Counted from the stretch's first letter, positions 43,507 through 52,361 are shown. The stretch is DNA of 64,000 nt from Gp6-AA40 sp035571515 (GCA_035571515.1 DATNCQ010000225.1:12132-76131), one strand, 5' to 3'. Numbers and translations: made by a program. The notes: a model not told the origin generated them from the letters alone.

Positions 43507-44821
43507 ACCGGTGGACCGCCAGTGCCGACGGCAATCGCGGCGACGAGATGAGACGGGCGAATTCGGCCCAGCGCCGGTCGCTGTTGGCGGCGGTGCCGCC
43601 GCGCGATTCGATGTAGGCCGCCACCATGTCCTTCCCGAGGTTGTAGTTGATGACGTAGCTGCGGTACTGATCGATGAACCGCACGCGCTGCTCGGCGCGC
43701 GGCCGCGAGTAGAGCCCGTACTTCTCGAGCCAGTCGGCCGCCGCCTTCGCATCGATGGTGCCGTCGAGATACCGGCGCGCCGCTTCGTTGCCGGCGTACG
43801 AGAGGCGATCGACGAGCGCCAGCACCTCGTAGTACTGGACGGCGTCGGCGGGCGTGAGGCCCGCCGCGGGGAAGAGCACGCGACGCTCGAAGGCGAGCCG
43901 CTCGGCGCGCGGAAACGCCACCTCGATGCCGTAGTTCGCCGTGCCCTCGGCGATGAGCGACTGCGGCGAGAACAGCGGGTAGACGGAGAATTCGATCCAG
44001 CCGCGATCGCGCAGCAGGTTCTTCTCGAGCAGCACGTTGTAGACGTGATGTCCCGGGTATCCCTCGTGGCACGCCAGATCGATCGCGCGGTCGATATAGA
44101 TCGGCAGGTCGGTGTTGACCTGGATCAGGCTCCGGTAGGAGCCCTGGTACCAGTTGTAGCCGCTCCAGCTCTTGTTGGTGACGTATTCGACGGTGAAGCT
44201 TTCGCCGGCCGGCAGCGTGATGTGCTGAATCGTGCGGCTGCGGCAGCCGTCGATCGCCGCCTTGAAGACGGCGTCCAGCCGGTCGCGCGGGACGACGAAA
44301 CGGGAGCGGAACCGGTCGTAGCGGTCGATGAGCGGGCCGGCGCCCGGCAGGTTCGCCTCGAGCTGCTGCAGCACGCCGGCGAAGTCGGCCTCGGCGTGCG
44401 TCGGCGCCACGGCGTCGTACAGCGCCCTCGACTCCTCGTCGAAGCGCAGCTTCGTGCCGGTCAGCATCGACACGCGGGCGCGAACGGCCTCGAGCTGGCG
44501 GGCGAGGTAATGATGCCGCAACTGCGTCATCTCGTCGGCGGTGAGCGGCGGCTTGGTGGCGGCAACCGCGTCCGCGAGCGCCGACGCGCGCGCCGCAATC
44601 TCGCCGAGCGGCAGCTTCTGGGCTTCCGCCTCCTTCCGCCATTCCGGCGGCCCGTAGAACGCGTCGACATAGTCGGGGTCGTGCTGCCCCACCGCGAGCA
44701 CGAGTTTCACGTAGCGCTCCGCCAGCATGTTCATCGACGTGCCCTGCGCGCGAATGGTCGCCGCCAGGACCACGGCGCACAGCCCGAGGCTGGCCGCCCA
44801 GTATTCAAGGCCGAACTTCAT
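43505..44821 (-). CDS. Exported zinc peptidase-like protein with HEGYPGHH motif
   Basis: 438 residues with a signal peptide (WAASLGLCAVVLAATIRAQG). The zinc motif is HEGYPGHH within DLACHEGYPGHHVYNVLLEK, with a downstream glutamate in SLIAEGTANYGIEVAFP as likely third ligand. This HExxxHH-like motif and the TLPAGESFTVEYVTNKSWSGYNWYQG block are those of DUF885-like acidobacterial peptidases. Substrate unknown. Its first 17 bases overlap the SDR gene. The stop codon comes from the palindrome at 43484-43506. Confidence 0.8.
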   Translation of the reverse strand: MKFGLEYWAASLGLCAVVLAATIRAQGTSMNMLAERYVKLVLAVGQHDPDYVDAFYGPPEWRKEAEAQKLPLGEIAARASALADAVAATKPPLTADEMTQLRHHYLARQLEAVRARVSMLTGTKLRFDEESRALYDAVAPTHAEADFAGVLQQLEANLPGAGPLIDRYDRFRSRFVVPRDRLDAVFKAAIDGCRSRTIQHITLPAGESFTVEYVTNKSWSGYNWYQGSYRSLIQVNTDLPIYIDRAIDLACHEGYPGHHVYNVLLEKNLLRDRGWIEFSVYPLFSPQSLIAEGTANYGIEVAFPRAERLAFERRVLFPAAGLTPADAVQYYEVLALVDRLSYAGNEAARRYLDGTIDAKAAADWLEKYGLYSRPRAEQRVRFIDQYRSYVINYNLGKDMVAAYIESRGGTAANSDRRWAEFARLISSPRLPSALAVHR

Positions 44822-45833
44822 GTGCGTACCTCTCGCGAATCGTGGGGATGAGATATTCGTCGAACGCGCGCCTGAAATCGTAGCGCGGCGCGAACCCCCA
44901 GTCGCGCCGCGCCGCGCCGTCGTTGACGTCCACGGGCCAGGAGTCGACGATCGCCTGCCGCTTGTTGTCGGTGCGCCACGTGATGCGCGCGTCCGGAAAC
45001 GCCTGCTGCACCACCTCGCAGATCTCCTTGGCCGTCGGGTTGAATGCCGTGACGTTGTAGGCCGTCCGCGACAGCTTCGCGCGCGGCGATGCCGCCAGCG
45101 TGAGCAGCCCGTCGATGGCGTCCGGCATCGCCATGAACGGGATGCGCGTGTCGGGCCGGACGAAGCACGCGTACGGCTCGCCGCGGGCGGCCGCGTGGAT
45201 CATCTCGGGCGCGTAGTCCGACGTGCCGCCCGCCGGCACCGTGATGGCGGAGATGAGGCCGGGGAACCTGACGCACCGGAAGTCGACGCGCCCCGGCGGC
45301 GTGTCCACCGCCAGCTGCTTGTAGTACTTCGCGTAATACCGCCCCAGCTGCTCGCAGTACAGCTTGTTGCACCCGTACATCGTCGTCGGCGTGTTCCATT
45401 CGTCCTCGTGCACGCGGCCGGCGCGCATCTTCGTGTCGAGGTCCGGCAGCCCGTAGGCGGCGATGGACGACGGATAGAGAAAGACGACGGGACGGCCGTG
45501 CGATTCGCCCTCGTGCTGCGCGAACTCCAGCAGGCGCAGCGTCCCCTCGACGTTGACCTCGTGCGCGGTGACGGGCGTGAACTCCGAGCGCGTGGAGAGC
45601 AGCGCGGCCAGGTGGAAGACGAGATCGACCTCGAACTCGGCGAGGACGCGCTCGAGGATCCACTTGTCGGTGATCGACCCGGTGAACTCGCGGCGAACCT
45701 TGCGGGCCAGCGCCGGCTCGAGCGGCGCGATGTCGACGGTGACGATCGATCGGCCCGTCTGCGCGAGCTGGTGGATCAGGCCGTGGCCGATTTCCCCGCT
45801 CGCCCCCGTCACGAGCACGGATGCGGTGCGCAT
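44805..45833 (-). CDS. Extended SDR oxidoreductase, threonine dehydrogenase/epimerase type
   Basis: 342 residues. GASGEIG at residues 10-16 binds NAD(P) and YGCNK carries the catalytic Tyr-Lys pair. LTLAASPRAKLSRTAYNVTAFNPTAKEICEVV is typical of bacterial short-chain L-threonine dehydrogenases and related sugar-acid dehydrogenases. It may oxidise L-threonine to 2-amino-3-ketobutyrate. A UDP-sugar epimerase is less likely because the loop around RFPGLISAITVPAGGTSDYAP matches the dehydrogenases better. The 3' end overlaps the peptidase gene, so the two are cotranscribed. Confidence 0.85.
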   Translation of the reverse strand: MRTASVLVTGASGEIGHGLIHQLAQTGRSIVTVDIAPLEPALARKVRREFTGSITDKWILERVLAEFEVDLVFHLAALLSTRSEFTPVTAHEVNVEGTLRLLEFAQHEGESHGRPVVFLYPSSIAAYGLPDLDTKMRAGRVHEDEWNTPTTMYGCNKLYCEQLGRYYAKYYKQLAVDTPPGRVDFRCVRFPGLISAITVPAGGTSDYAPEMIHAAARGEPYACFVRPDTRIPFMAMPDAIDGLLTLAASPRAKLSRTAYNVTAFNPTAKEICEVVQQAFPDARITWRTDNKRQAIVDSWPVDVNDGAARRDWGFAPRYDFRRAFDEYLIPTIRERYAHEVRP

Positions 45834-45842
45834 CTGGCGATA

Positions 45843-46076
45843 TTACGAGAATTCGATCAGCAGGCGGCGCAGCTCGTCGCGAACGGCGACGAGGTCGGCG
45901 AGCACCTGCTCCGCCTCCTCGACCGTGCGGCGCAGGTCTTCCTGCTTCGGCATGCCGCCGCGCTGGACCTCGAGTGCCAGGTCGCGCGTGGTCTCCGCGC
46001 ACGCGTCGCAGATCTCGACCGTCCGGGCGTGCGCGTGGAGGATTTTCAGGAATTCATCACGGTCTTCGCGAGTCAT
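45843..46076 (-). CDS. Small helical hypothetical protein
   Basis: 77 residues from ATG 46076. It is almost all helix, with paired hydrophobic positions (MTREDRDEFLKILHAHARTV, RRTVEEAEQVLADLVAVRDELRRLLIEFS) and one CDAC pair. The longer open frame upstream runs through a palindrome and is not protein-like. It resembles short coiled-coil proteins common beside DUF6526-like genes; function unknown. It lies just upstream of the SDR on the same strand. Confidence 0.6.
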   Translation of the reverse strand: MTREDRDEFLKILHAHARTVEICDACAETTRDLALEVQRGGMPKQEDLRRTVEEAEQVLADLVAVRDELRRLLIEFS

Positions 46077-46090
46077 CACGAATCGGTGGA

Positions 46091-46108
46091 GTCCGCCTTC
46101 GGGCGGAC
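46091..46108. repeat. GTCCGCCTTCGGGCGGAC palindrome at a stop codon
   Basis: An 18-base inverted repeat (GTCCGCC/GGCGGAC around TTCG, one mismatch) whose edge forms the TAG stop of the membrane protein gene ending at 46108. It is a short version of the GGCGGACC family. Confidence 0.7.
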
Positions 46109-46524
46109 TAGGTCCGATACAGGTCCGGCTGCCACTGGACGATGGCGCGCTTGATCTGGTCGGCGCTGAGATTTTCGGCGAGCGTCCGGTCCAGCAGAGC
46201 CGGCAGCTCCGCATCCGACGCAAATCGAAGGGCGACGATCTGGCGGGTCGAGAGCCGTTCGAATTCGCGATCGCGGCCGAGGCGCTGCAATCGTCCGTGC
46301 ACCTCGAGGCGGATGATGCGGTCCTGGAGACGGACCGTGTACGCGCGGCTGATCCAGACGAGCGTGAACACGCCGCACGACAGCAACAGGACGCCGAGCG
46401 AGCCGATCGACGGATACCGGATGACGAACAGCAGGAGCAGCACCATCGAGGCGATGGTGAAGAGTCCCGCGATCGTGGTCAGCGTGGGACGATGTGCGTG
46501 ACGTGCGTAGCTCTGCTCTGCCAC
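46108..46524 (-). CDS. Membrane protein of DUF6526 type
   Basis: 138 residues. Two hydrophobic segments at about 17-37 and 40-58 (LTTIAGLFTIASMVLLLLFVI, SLGVLLLSCGVFTLVWI) are followed by a soluble C-terminus RLQDRIIRLEVHGRLQRLGRDREFERLSTRQIVALRFASDAELP. This matches DUF6526. Function is unknown; it probably sits in the inner membrane. Its stop codon overlaps the palindrome at 46091. Confidence 0.75.
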   Translation of the reverse strand: MAEQSYARHAHRPTLTTIAGLFTIASMVLLLLFVIRYPSIGSLGVLLLSCGVFTLVWISRAYTVRLQDRIIRLEVHGRLQRLGRDREFERLSTRQIVALRFASDAELPALLDRTLAENLSADQIKRAIVQWQPDLYRT

Positions 46525-46534
46525 CGTGCTCCTT

Positions 46535-46562
46535 GTAGGCGGACCTGAAGGTCCGCCTCTAC
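46535..46562. repeat. GTAG-GGCGGACCTGAAGGTCCGCC-TCTAC palindrome
   Basis: The 20-base core at 46537-46556 is identical to 12932 and 43446. It lies between the AIM24-like gene and the DUF6526 gene, in the leader of the latter. Confidence 0.8.
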
Positions 46563-46582
46563 GTGCCTACGAATCGCCGTAC

Positions 46583-47380
46583 CTACGAATCGCCGTCGAG
46601 GAGGTCGCCGATGCCGCCGAGGATCGATCCTTCCTCTCGACGGCTGCCGCCGATGCCCGGGATCGCCTTGTAGATCCGTCCCGCCAGGCGGCTGAGCGGC
46701 AGCGACTGCAGCCACACGCGCCCGGGACCGCTCAGCGTCGCGAAGAACAACCCTTCGCCGCCGAAGAGCGCGGTCTTGATGCCGCCCACCAGCTGGATGT
46801 CGTAGTTCACCGACGGCTGCAGCGCGACGATGCAGCCGGTGTCCACGCGCAGCGTCTGGCCGGCCTGCAGTTCGAGCTCGTGCAGCGTTCCGCCCGCGTG
46901 GACGAAGCAGAGGCCGTCGCCGTCGAGGCGCTGCATGATGAACCCCTCGCCGCCGAACAGGCCGACGCCGATGCGCCGCTGGAACGCGATGCCGATGGAG
47001 ACGCCGCGCGCCGCGCAGAGGAAGGAATCCTTCTGGCAGATCAGCGTGCCGCCGAGCTGTTTCAGGTCCATCGCGAGGATCTTCCCCGGATAGGGCGCCG
47101 CGAAGGCGACGTGCTGCTTGCCGCTTCCCTGGTTGGTGAAGACGGTCATGAAGAGGCTCTCGCCGGTCAGCAGCCGCTTGCCGGCGCCGAGCAGCATGCC
47201 CATCACGCCGCCGGCCTGCTGCCCGCTGCCGTCGCCGAAGATGGTCTGCATGCCGATCGCGGCGGACATGTACATCATCGCGCCGGCTTCCGCGACCGCG
47301 CTCTCCCCGGGATCGAGCTCCACCTCGACGAATTGCATGTCGTCGCCGTGAATCTTGTAGTCGACTTCGTGTGCCGGCAT
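46583..47380 (-). CDS. AIM24/TIGR00266-family protein
   Basis: 265 residues, rich in beta-strands and glycine: the TIGR00266 double beta-helix. Signature segments are MQFVEVELDPGESAVAEAGAMMYM, GSGKQHVAFAAPYPGKILAMDL, GVGLFGGEGFIMQRLDGDGLCFVHAGG and GPGRVWLQSLPLSRLA. The bacterial homologues have no settled function. It is downstream of an ABC exporter on the same strand, from which it is separated by a hairpin. Confidence 0.88.
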   Translation of the reverse strand: MPAHEVDYKIHGDDMQFVEVELDPGESAVAEAGAMMYMSAAIGMQTIFGDGSGQQAGGVMGMLLGAGKRLLTGESLFMTVFTNQGSGKQHVAFAAPYPGKILAMDLKQLGGTLICQKDSFLCAARGVSIGIAFQRRIGVGLFGGEGFIMQRLDGDGLCFVHAGGTLHELELQAGQTLRVDTGCIVALQPSVNYDIQLVGGIKTALFGGEGLFFATLSGPGRVWLQSLPLSRLAGRIYKAIPGIGGSRREEGSILGGIGDLLDGDS

Positions 47381-47397
47381 TCGCGTCTCGTCTTCGT

Positions 47398-47424
47398 GTC
47401 CTTCGTGAAGGCCGTCAGGCCTTC
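47398..47424. repeat. CTTCGTGTC array with GAAGGCC/GGCCTTC hairpin
   Basis: CTTCGTGTCCTTCGTG leads into a perfect 7-base stem (GAAGGCC, GTCA, GGCCTTC) at 47407-47424, just downstream of the ABC exporter stop at 47432. It uses the same 9-mer units as 41386-41449. Confidence 0.65.
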
Positions 47425-47431
47425 GTGGTTG

Positions 47432-49348
47432 TCAGATAGCGTTAGAGACGCGAGGCGCGGGAACCTTGGGCTTCTCCGGCTCCGGCGTAAAGTCCTCGCC
47501 CGGGTTGATGAAGCGATCGGTCTCGAACTTGTACTGCTTGTCGTACAGCTGGCGGTAGCGGCCGTTGAGCGCGAGCAGCTCCTGGTGCGAGCCGCGCTCG
47601 ACGATCTCGCCGGCTTCGAGCACGAGAATCTGGTCGGCGCTGCGGATGGTCGAGAGGCGATGGGCGATGACGAACGTGGTGCGCCCCGACCGCAGGCGCC
47701 TGAGGCCGTCCTGGATCATCTGCTCGCTCTCGCTGTCGAGGCTCGAGGTCGCCTCGTCCAGGATCAGGATGCGGGGGTCCGCGAGAATCGCGCGCGCTAT
47801 CGAGACACGCTGCCGCTGGCCGCCCGACAGCTTGATGCCGCGCTCGCCCACCACCGTGTCGTACCCCTGCGGGAACTGGGTGATGAACTCGTCGCAGTGC
47901 GCGATGCGGCACGCCTCCTTGATGTCCTCGACCGTCGCCGACGGGTTCGCATAGCCGACGTTGTCCGCGATCGTGCCGTCGAAGAGGAAGTTCTCCTGCA
48001 GCACCGAGGCGAGCTGCTGGCGATAGTCGAACAGGCGCAGCTGCGCGAGGTCGACGCCGTCGACCAGCACCCGGCCCTGCGTCGGCCGATTGAACGCCAT
48101 CACGATGCTGATGAGCGTGCTCTTGCCGGAGCCGCTCGAGCCGACCAGCGCGGTCGTGGTCCCCGGCGCCGCGTGGAACGAGACGCCGCGCAGCACAGGC
48201 TGACCGGGGTTGTACTCGAACCAGACCTTGTCGAAGGCGACGTCTCCGGCCAGACGCTCCACCGGCGCGCGCGACCTGTCCTCGTCCAGTTCCGTCGTCA
48301 TGTTGAGGATTTCGCGGATGCGGTCGAGGCCGGCAAACGCCTCGGTGATCTGCGTGCCGATCGACGCGATGGAGACGAGCGGCGCCGCGACGAGGCCGAT
48401 GAAGAAGATGTACATCATCAGGTCGCCGAGCGTCATCTCGCCGGCAATGATCGCGCGGCCGCCGAGCCCGATAATCAGGATGCCGATGAGGCCGACGATC
48501 ACCGTGCTGCCGGCCGTCGTCGCCGACACGCCGGTCATCGACTGCGCGACGTTGCGGAACAGCCGGTGCGCCCCCTTGGTGAAGACGATCTCCTCGCGCT
48601 TCTCCGCCGTGTACGACTTGACGACGCGAATGCCGCCGAGCGCCTCGGTGAGGCGGCCGGTGACCTCCGCGTTGATCTTGCCGCGCTCGCGGAAGAGCGG
48701 CCGCAGCGTCTTGAACGCGTAGGCCATGCCGCCGCTGAAGGCGCCGAGCACGATGAGGGTGATGACGGTCAGTCGCCAGTTCAACCAGAACAGCACGCCG
48801 AGGCCGAGCACGGCGGTGACGAAGCCGCCCACGAGCTGCACGAGCCCCGTGCCGACCAGGTTCCGGATGCCCTCGGCATCGCTCATGATGCGCGAGATCA
48901 GCACGCCGGTCTGTGTGGAGTCGAAGTAGCGCACGGGCAGGCGCATCACGTGCGCCTGCACACGCTTGCGCATGTCCGTGATGGCGCGCTGCGCGGCCAC
49001 GCCGAGGGTCTGCGAGAGGGCGAACGACGTCACCGCCTGTACGACGGTCGCGGCGCCGGCGGCGAGCGCAATCGGCAGCAGCAGGTCGGTGCGATTCTTG
49101 CCGACGACGTCGTCGATGAGCCATTTCGAGCTCGCGGGTAGCACGAGGCCCGCGAGGCGGCTGATCAGCATGAGCACCAGGCCGAGCGTCAGGCGCCGGC
49201 GGTGAAGCCACAGCAGTTCGCGCGCTTCGCGCCAGGCGTCGGCGGCCGACACCGGCTTCTTCTTCGGGGGCTCGGCCGGCAGCGGGCCGACGAGCCTGCG
49301 GCCGGAACGTTCGCCGGTCGGCTGGCGGAAACCTAGATTTGCGGCCAT
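47432..49348 (-). CDS. ABC exporter, fused permease and ATPase (MsbA/LmrA type)
   Basis: 638 residues. After a short cytoplasmic N-terminus comes a six-helix permease domain (~55-340) with the family's RISRLAG and ISRIMSDAEGIRNLVGTGLVQLVGG coupling-helix regions. The ATPase domain (~390-610) has Walker A GSSGSGKST, signature LSGGQRQRVSIARA, Walker B ILILDEATSS and H-loop TFVIAHRLSTI. It probably exports lipids, peptides or drugs as a homodimer; the substrate cannot be told. The start at 49348 is 17 bases from the divergent apaG start. No Shine-Dalgarno is seen. Confidence 0.9.
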   Translation of the reverse strand: MAANLGFRQPTGERSGRRLVGPLPAEPPKKKPVSAADAWREARELLWLHRRRLTLGLVLMLISRLAGLVLPASSKWLIDDVVGKNRTDLLLPIALAAGAATVVQAVTSFALSQTLGVAAQRAITDMRKRVQAHVMRLPVRYFDSTQTGVLISRIMSDAEGIRNLVGTGLVQLVGGFVTAVLGLGVLFWLNWRLTVITLIVLGAFSGGMAYAFKTLRPLFRERGKINAEVTGRLTEALGGIRVVKSYTAEKREEIVFTKGAHRLFRNVAQSMTGVSATTAGSTVIVGLIGILIIGLGGRAIIAGEMTLGDLMMYIFFIGLVAAPLVSIASIGTQITEAFAGLDRIREILNMTTELDEDRSRAPVERLAGDVAFDKVWFEYNPGQPVLRGVSFHAAPGTTTALVGSSGSGKSTLISIVMAFNRPTQGRVLVDGVDLAQLRLFDYRQQLASVLQENFLFDGTIADNVGYANPSATVEDIKEACRIAHCDEFITQFPQGYDTVVGERGIKLSGGQRQRVSIARAILADPRILILDEATSSLDSESEQMIQDGLRRLRSGRTTFVIAHRLSTIRSADQILVLEAGEIVERGSHQELLALNGRYRQLYDKQYKFETDRFINPGEDFTPEPEKPKVPAPRVSNAI

Positions 49349-49365
49349 GTAATAATCAGAAACCC

Positions 49366-49839
49366 GTGAGCGACACTACCAAGCCCAAGAACCAGGATGC
49401 GTTCGAGGCCGGAACGGGGCCGCCGTCCCAGGGCGTCAAGCCCCATGGCGTCCGCACCAGCGATACTACGACGCGCGGCGTCCGGATCGAGGTGCAGAGC
49501 TTCTACATGCCCGAACGGAGCGCGCCGAAGGACTCGCAGTATCTCTTTGAGTATCACGTTCGCATCTCGAATGTCGGCACGGAAACGGCGCAGCTCATCT
49601 CGCGCGAGTGGATCATCACCAACGCCGATGGCGAGGTCGAGCGCGTCAAAGGCCCTGGGGTGGTCGGGGAGCAGCCCATTCTGACACCCGGCGCGTCGTT
49701 CGAGTACCGCAGCTTCTGTCCCCTGAAGACCTCGGTCGGCTCGATGCACGGCAGCTACCAGATGGTCACGGCGGGGGGCGACCGCTTCGACGCCATCATC
49801 TCACCGTTCACCCTGGCGGTCCCCAACGCGCTGAATTAG
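49366..49839 (+). CDS. apaG: ApaG-domain protein
   Basis: 157 residues from a GTG at 49366. The ApaG core (about residues 35-157) contains VQSFYMPERSAPKDSQYLFEYHVRISN, WIITNADGEVERVKGPGVVGEQPIL and the GSFEYRSFCPLKT-like block ending GSYQMV. The N-terminal ~30 residues (Thr/Lys/Gly-rich) are an extension. ApaG is linked to Co2+/Mg2+ tolerance and diadenosine polyphosphate metabolism in E. coli, though the function is not settled. Divergent from the ABC exporter, with almost no gap. Confidence 0.9.
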   Translation: MSDTTKPKNQDAFEAGTGPPSQGVKPHGVRTSDTTTRGVRIEVQSFYMPERSAPKDSQYLFEYHVRISNVGTETAQLISREWIITNADGEVERVKGPGVVGEQPILTPGASFEYRSFCPLKTSVGSMHGSYQMVTAGGDRFDAIISPFTLAVPNALN

Positions 49840-49844
49840 TCGGT

Positions 49845-49914
49845 GGGCCGCCTCAAGGCGGCCCCTACGTACGCTCGCGTTCCCACGGTCGTAGGGGCCG
49901 GCTTCAGCCGGCCC
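49845..49914. repeat. Composite palindromes between convergent apaG and ubiD
   Basis: GGGCCGCCTCAAGGCGGCCC at 49845-49864 and GTAGGGGCCGGCTTCAGCCG... at 49891-49914 are each palindromic. Their inner flanks CCCCTACG and CGTAGGGG also pair, giving a nested cruciform of ~70 bases. The pair sits 5 bases after the apaG stop. Confidence 0.75.
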
Positions 49915-49933
49915 TTGCATGCTTCGGGCATCC

Positions 49934-51820
49934 CTAATCCAGACTCGCCCGGGTGGAGTCGCCCATCTCCACCTTGCCGCCCGGAAAATACTCGTTCCAG
50001 CGCTCGGTGACCGTGCGCGCGGTTGCTTCGTCGCAGCTCAGCTCCTTCGGAAAGCCCGGCTTCAGCCGCGCGTCGATGACGACCGGCCCGCTGTAGGCGA
50101 TGTGATTGCGCACGATGCGCCGCTCGCCCGCGTGGATGTCCGCCGCCGGTTCGAAACGCGTGAACGTCGTCCAGAGGAAGTTCATCGAGCTGGCAGCCAC
50201 GCGCGCCGGCTCCTCGGTCAGCACGATGAGCGGCCAGTCGCGGAACGCGGCATCGCCCGCGAGGCGCGACGGCGCATCGGGTTCGGATGCGCGCGAACCG
50301 ACTCCGACGACGAGGCAGCCCCCACAGAAGACGCGCACGTCGCTGACTCCTCGCGGCGCGGGGCCGGCGAACTGCCGCGGCAACTCGCGGACCGGGTCGC
50401 CCAGGCCGAGCCACACGCCCTTTGATCCCTGGTTGACCGCCGGTCCCGTGTAGTCGAGGGTGTCCATCGAGAGATTCGAGAAGACGTAGAGATCCGTTTC
50501 CGGATGCGTGCGCGCGAGCAGGTGCTCGAGCGTCGCCTTGAAGTTCCGGAGGTCGACGTGGCGATCCGTCAGCAGGAGGAACTTCGTCAGCGACAGCTGG
50601 CCCTCGCCGAGGATGCGGAACGCGCTCGCCATCGCCTCGCGCGCGTAACGCTGCTTGACGATCGCCGCGGCCAGCGAGTGATACCCGGTCTCGCCGTACG
50701 ACCAGAGCCGCTCGACCGCCGGCATCACGAGCGGGAACAGCGGCGACAGCAGCTCCTGCAGCAGGTCGCCGATGTAGAAGTCCTCCTGGCGCGGCTTGCC
50801 GACGACGGTCGCCGGATAGATGGCATCGGTGCGGTGCGCCAGACGCTGCACCTCGAACACCGGGTAATCGTGCTGCAGCGAGTAATAACCGTAATGATCG
50901 CCGAACGGGCCTTCAGGCTTGCGCACCCCCGGCGGCACCGTCCCGAGCAGTGCGAACTCCGCGTTGGCGACGAGCGGGTGCGGACCGTAGCCGTGCACCT
51001 GCGGAAGGCGCACGCCGGCAATCAGCGACGCGAGCATCAGCTCGGGCACGTTCTCCGGCAGCGGTGCGATGGCCGACAGCATCAGCGCCGGGGGCCCGCC
51101 GAGGAACACCGTGACCGGCAGCGTCGCGCCGCGTGCTTCCGCCGCGGCGTAGTGAAAACCGCCGCCCTTGCCAATCTGCCAGTGCATCCCCGTCGTCCGC
51201 GCGTCGTACACCTGCATCCGGTACATGCCGAGGTTGCTTGCCCCGCCGAAGCTTTGCGAAGGGGGGGGACCAGGCCGATCCGGGTGCGTCGTGAACACGA
51301 GCGGCAGCGTGATGAACGGCCCGCCGTCCTCGGGCCAGCAGGTGATGACCGGCAGCCGACCGAGGTCCACGTCCGAGGTGACGTTCTCGACAACCGGCCC
51401 CGATTGCACCTTCCGCGTGCCGACCTTCAGCAGCTCGAGGCCGACATCGCGCGCGTTCCACAGCTTCCCCGGCGTCGGCGGCAGCAGCGACTCCGCCAGG
51501 CCCACGACGCGCCGAATCAGGCGCAGCGGGCGCTCGCCGAAGGCGAGCTCCGCGCGCCGCGCGGTACCGAACAGGTTGGTGACGAGGCGGAACGATGATG
51601 GTCCGCCTGAAGGCGGACTCGACCGCGGATCCCGGATCCCGGCTCCCGGATCCCGGCCCGAGACCACATTGGTGAACAGCAGCGCGGGACCGCCCGCCGC
51701 GATCACGCGACGATGGATTTCGGCGGCTTCGAGATGGCGATCGACCGGCGCCTCCACCGTGACAAGGTCGTCGTCACGGCGGAGACGGTCGATGAAAGCC
51801 CGGAGATCCGGAAACGACAA
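49934..51820 (-). CDS. ubiD: UbiD-family prenylated-FMN decarboxylase
   Basis: 628 residues. It begins with MSFPDLRAFIDRLRRDDDLVTV and has the family's LVTNLFGTARR, PVITCWPEDGGPFITLPLVFT, GMYRMQVYDARTTGMHWQ (prenyl-FMN/Mn region) and GPFGDHYGYYS. UbiD enzymes reversibly decarboxylate aromatic or unsaturated acids with prenylated FMN made by UbiX. Residues ~54-76 (GRDPGAGIRDPRSSPPSGGP region) are not in normal UbiD and match a repeat insertion. The C-terminal third is longer than standard UbiD of ~490 residues. No ubiX is visible. Substrate unknown. Confidence 0.88.
   Translation of the reverse strand: MSFPDLRAFIDRLRRDDDLVTVEAPVDRHLEAAEIHRRVIAAGGPALLFTNVVSGRDPGAGIRDPRSSPPSGGPSSFRLVTNLFGTARRAELAFGERPLRLIRRVVGLAESLLPPTPGKLWNARDVGLELLKVGTRKVQSGPVVENVTSDVDLGRLPVITCWPEDGGPFITLPLVFTTHPDRPGPPPSQSFGGASNLGMYRMQVYDARTTGMHWQIGKGGGFHYAAAEARGATLPVTVFLGGPPALMLSAIAPLPENVPELMLASLIAGVRLPQVHGYGPHPLVANAEFALLGTVPPGVRKPEGPFGDHYGYYSLQHDYPVFEVQRLAHRTDAIYPATVVGKPRQEDFYIGDLLQELLSPLFPLVMPAVERLWSYGETGYHSLAAAIVKQRYAREAMASAFRILGEGQLSLTKFLLLTDRHVDLRNFKATLEHLLARTHPETDLYVFSNLSMDTLDYTGPAVNQGSKGVWLGLGDPVRELPRQFAGPAPRGVSDVRVFCGGCLVVGVGSRASEPDAPSRLAGDAAFRDWPLIVLTEEPARVAASSMNFLWTTFTRFEPAADIHAGERRIVRNHIAYSGPVVIDARLKPGFPKELSCDEATARTVTERWNEYFPGGKVEMGDSTRASLD
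51593..51661. repeat. In-frame repeat insertion in ubiD
   Basis: A palindrome GTCCGCCTGAAGGCGGAC is followed by GATCCCGGATCCCGG-type tandem units. Together they encode ~23 extra residues between the conserved ALLFTNV and FRLVTNLFGT segments of UbiD. The total keeps the reading frame. Confidence 0.75.
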
Positions 51821-52345
51821 CTAGCTCGCCGCGGCCGCCTGGAACGGCTCGTCCGCGCTGCCGCCGTAGATCGACGGCACCGCCGACCCCATCGCCCGCA
51901 GGTAGGCGGCAAGCTGCCCGCGATGATGGACGCTGTGATTCTGCGCCATCGCGAGGAACGTCACCGCCGGCGCCTTCATGAAGCCGAAGAAGTCGACCTC
52001 CCGCGCGAGCGCGTCAGGCGACGCCGCGCGCAGCCGGTTGACCTTATCGCGCATGGACTTTTCGTAGAACGCGGCTGCGTCGCCGGCGGTGGCGAGCGAC
52101 GCCTCATGCTTCTCGGCCGCAGCCTGGTCGAATTCGAACTTCCCGTCGAGCACCGACTGGACGAACCATCCATCGGAGGTCGCAATGTGCCGCGCCAGCT
52201 GGATGGCCGACCGCGACTTCGGGTCCGGCTTGTAGTCGCCGTTGCCCTTGCCAACGGCGTTGAGCACCTTCGCCGTCGTGGGGATTTCGCTTTCGATTAT
52301 GCGCGCGTAGTGTTCGGCAAGAAATTTCGCCTGGTCCGTATTCAT
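51821..52345 (-). CDS. DinB-fold (DfsB) family protein
   Basis: 174 residues. The start at 52345 follows GGGAGG. It is a four-helix DinB/DfsB-type fold with metal-ligand histidines in LARHIATSDGWFVQ and AQNHSVHHRGQLAAYLR; the HHRGQL block is diagnostic. Such proteins are thought to be metal-dependent enzymes, such as thiol transferases. It is immediately upstream of ubiD on the same strand and practically touching it (the stop abuts the ubiD start), so the two are cotranscribed. Confidence 0.88.
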   Translation of the reverse strand: MNTDQAKFLAEHYARIIESEIPTTAKVLNAVGKGNGDYKPDPKSRSAIQLARHIATSDGWFVQSVLDGKFEFDQAAAEKHEASLATAGDAAAFYEKSMRDKVNRLRAASPDALAREVDFFGFMKAPAVTFLAMAQNHSVHHRGQLAAYLRAMGSAVPSIYGGSADEPFQAAAAS

Positions 52346-52361
52346 TGGAACCTCCCAATCT

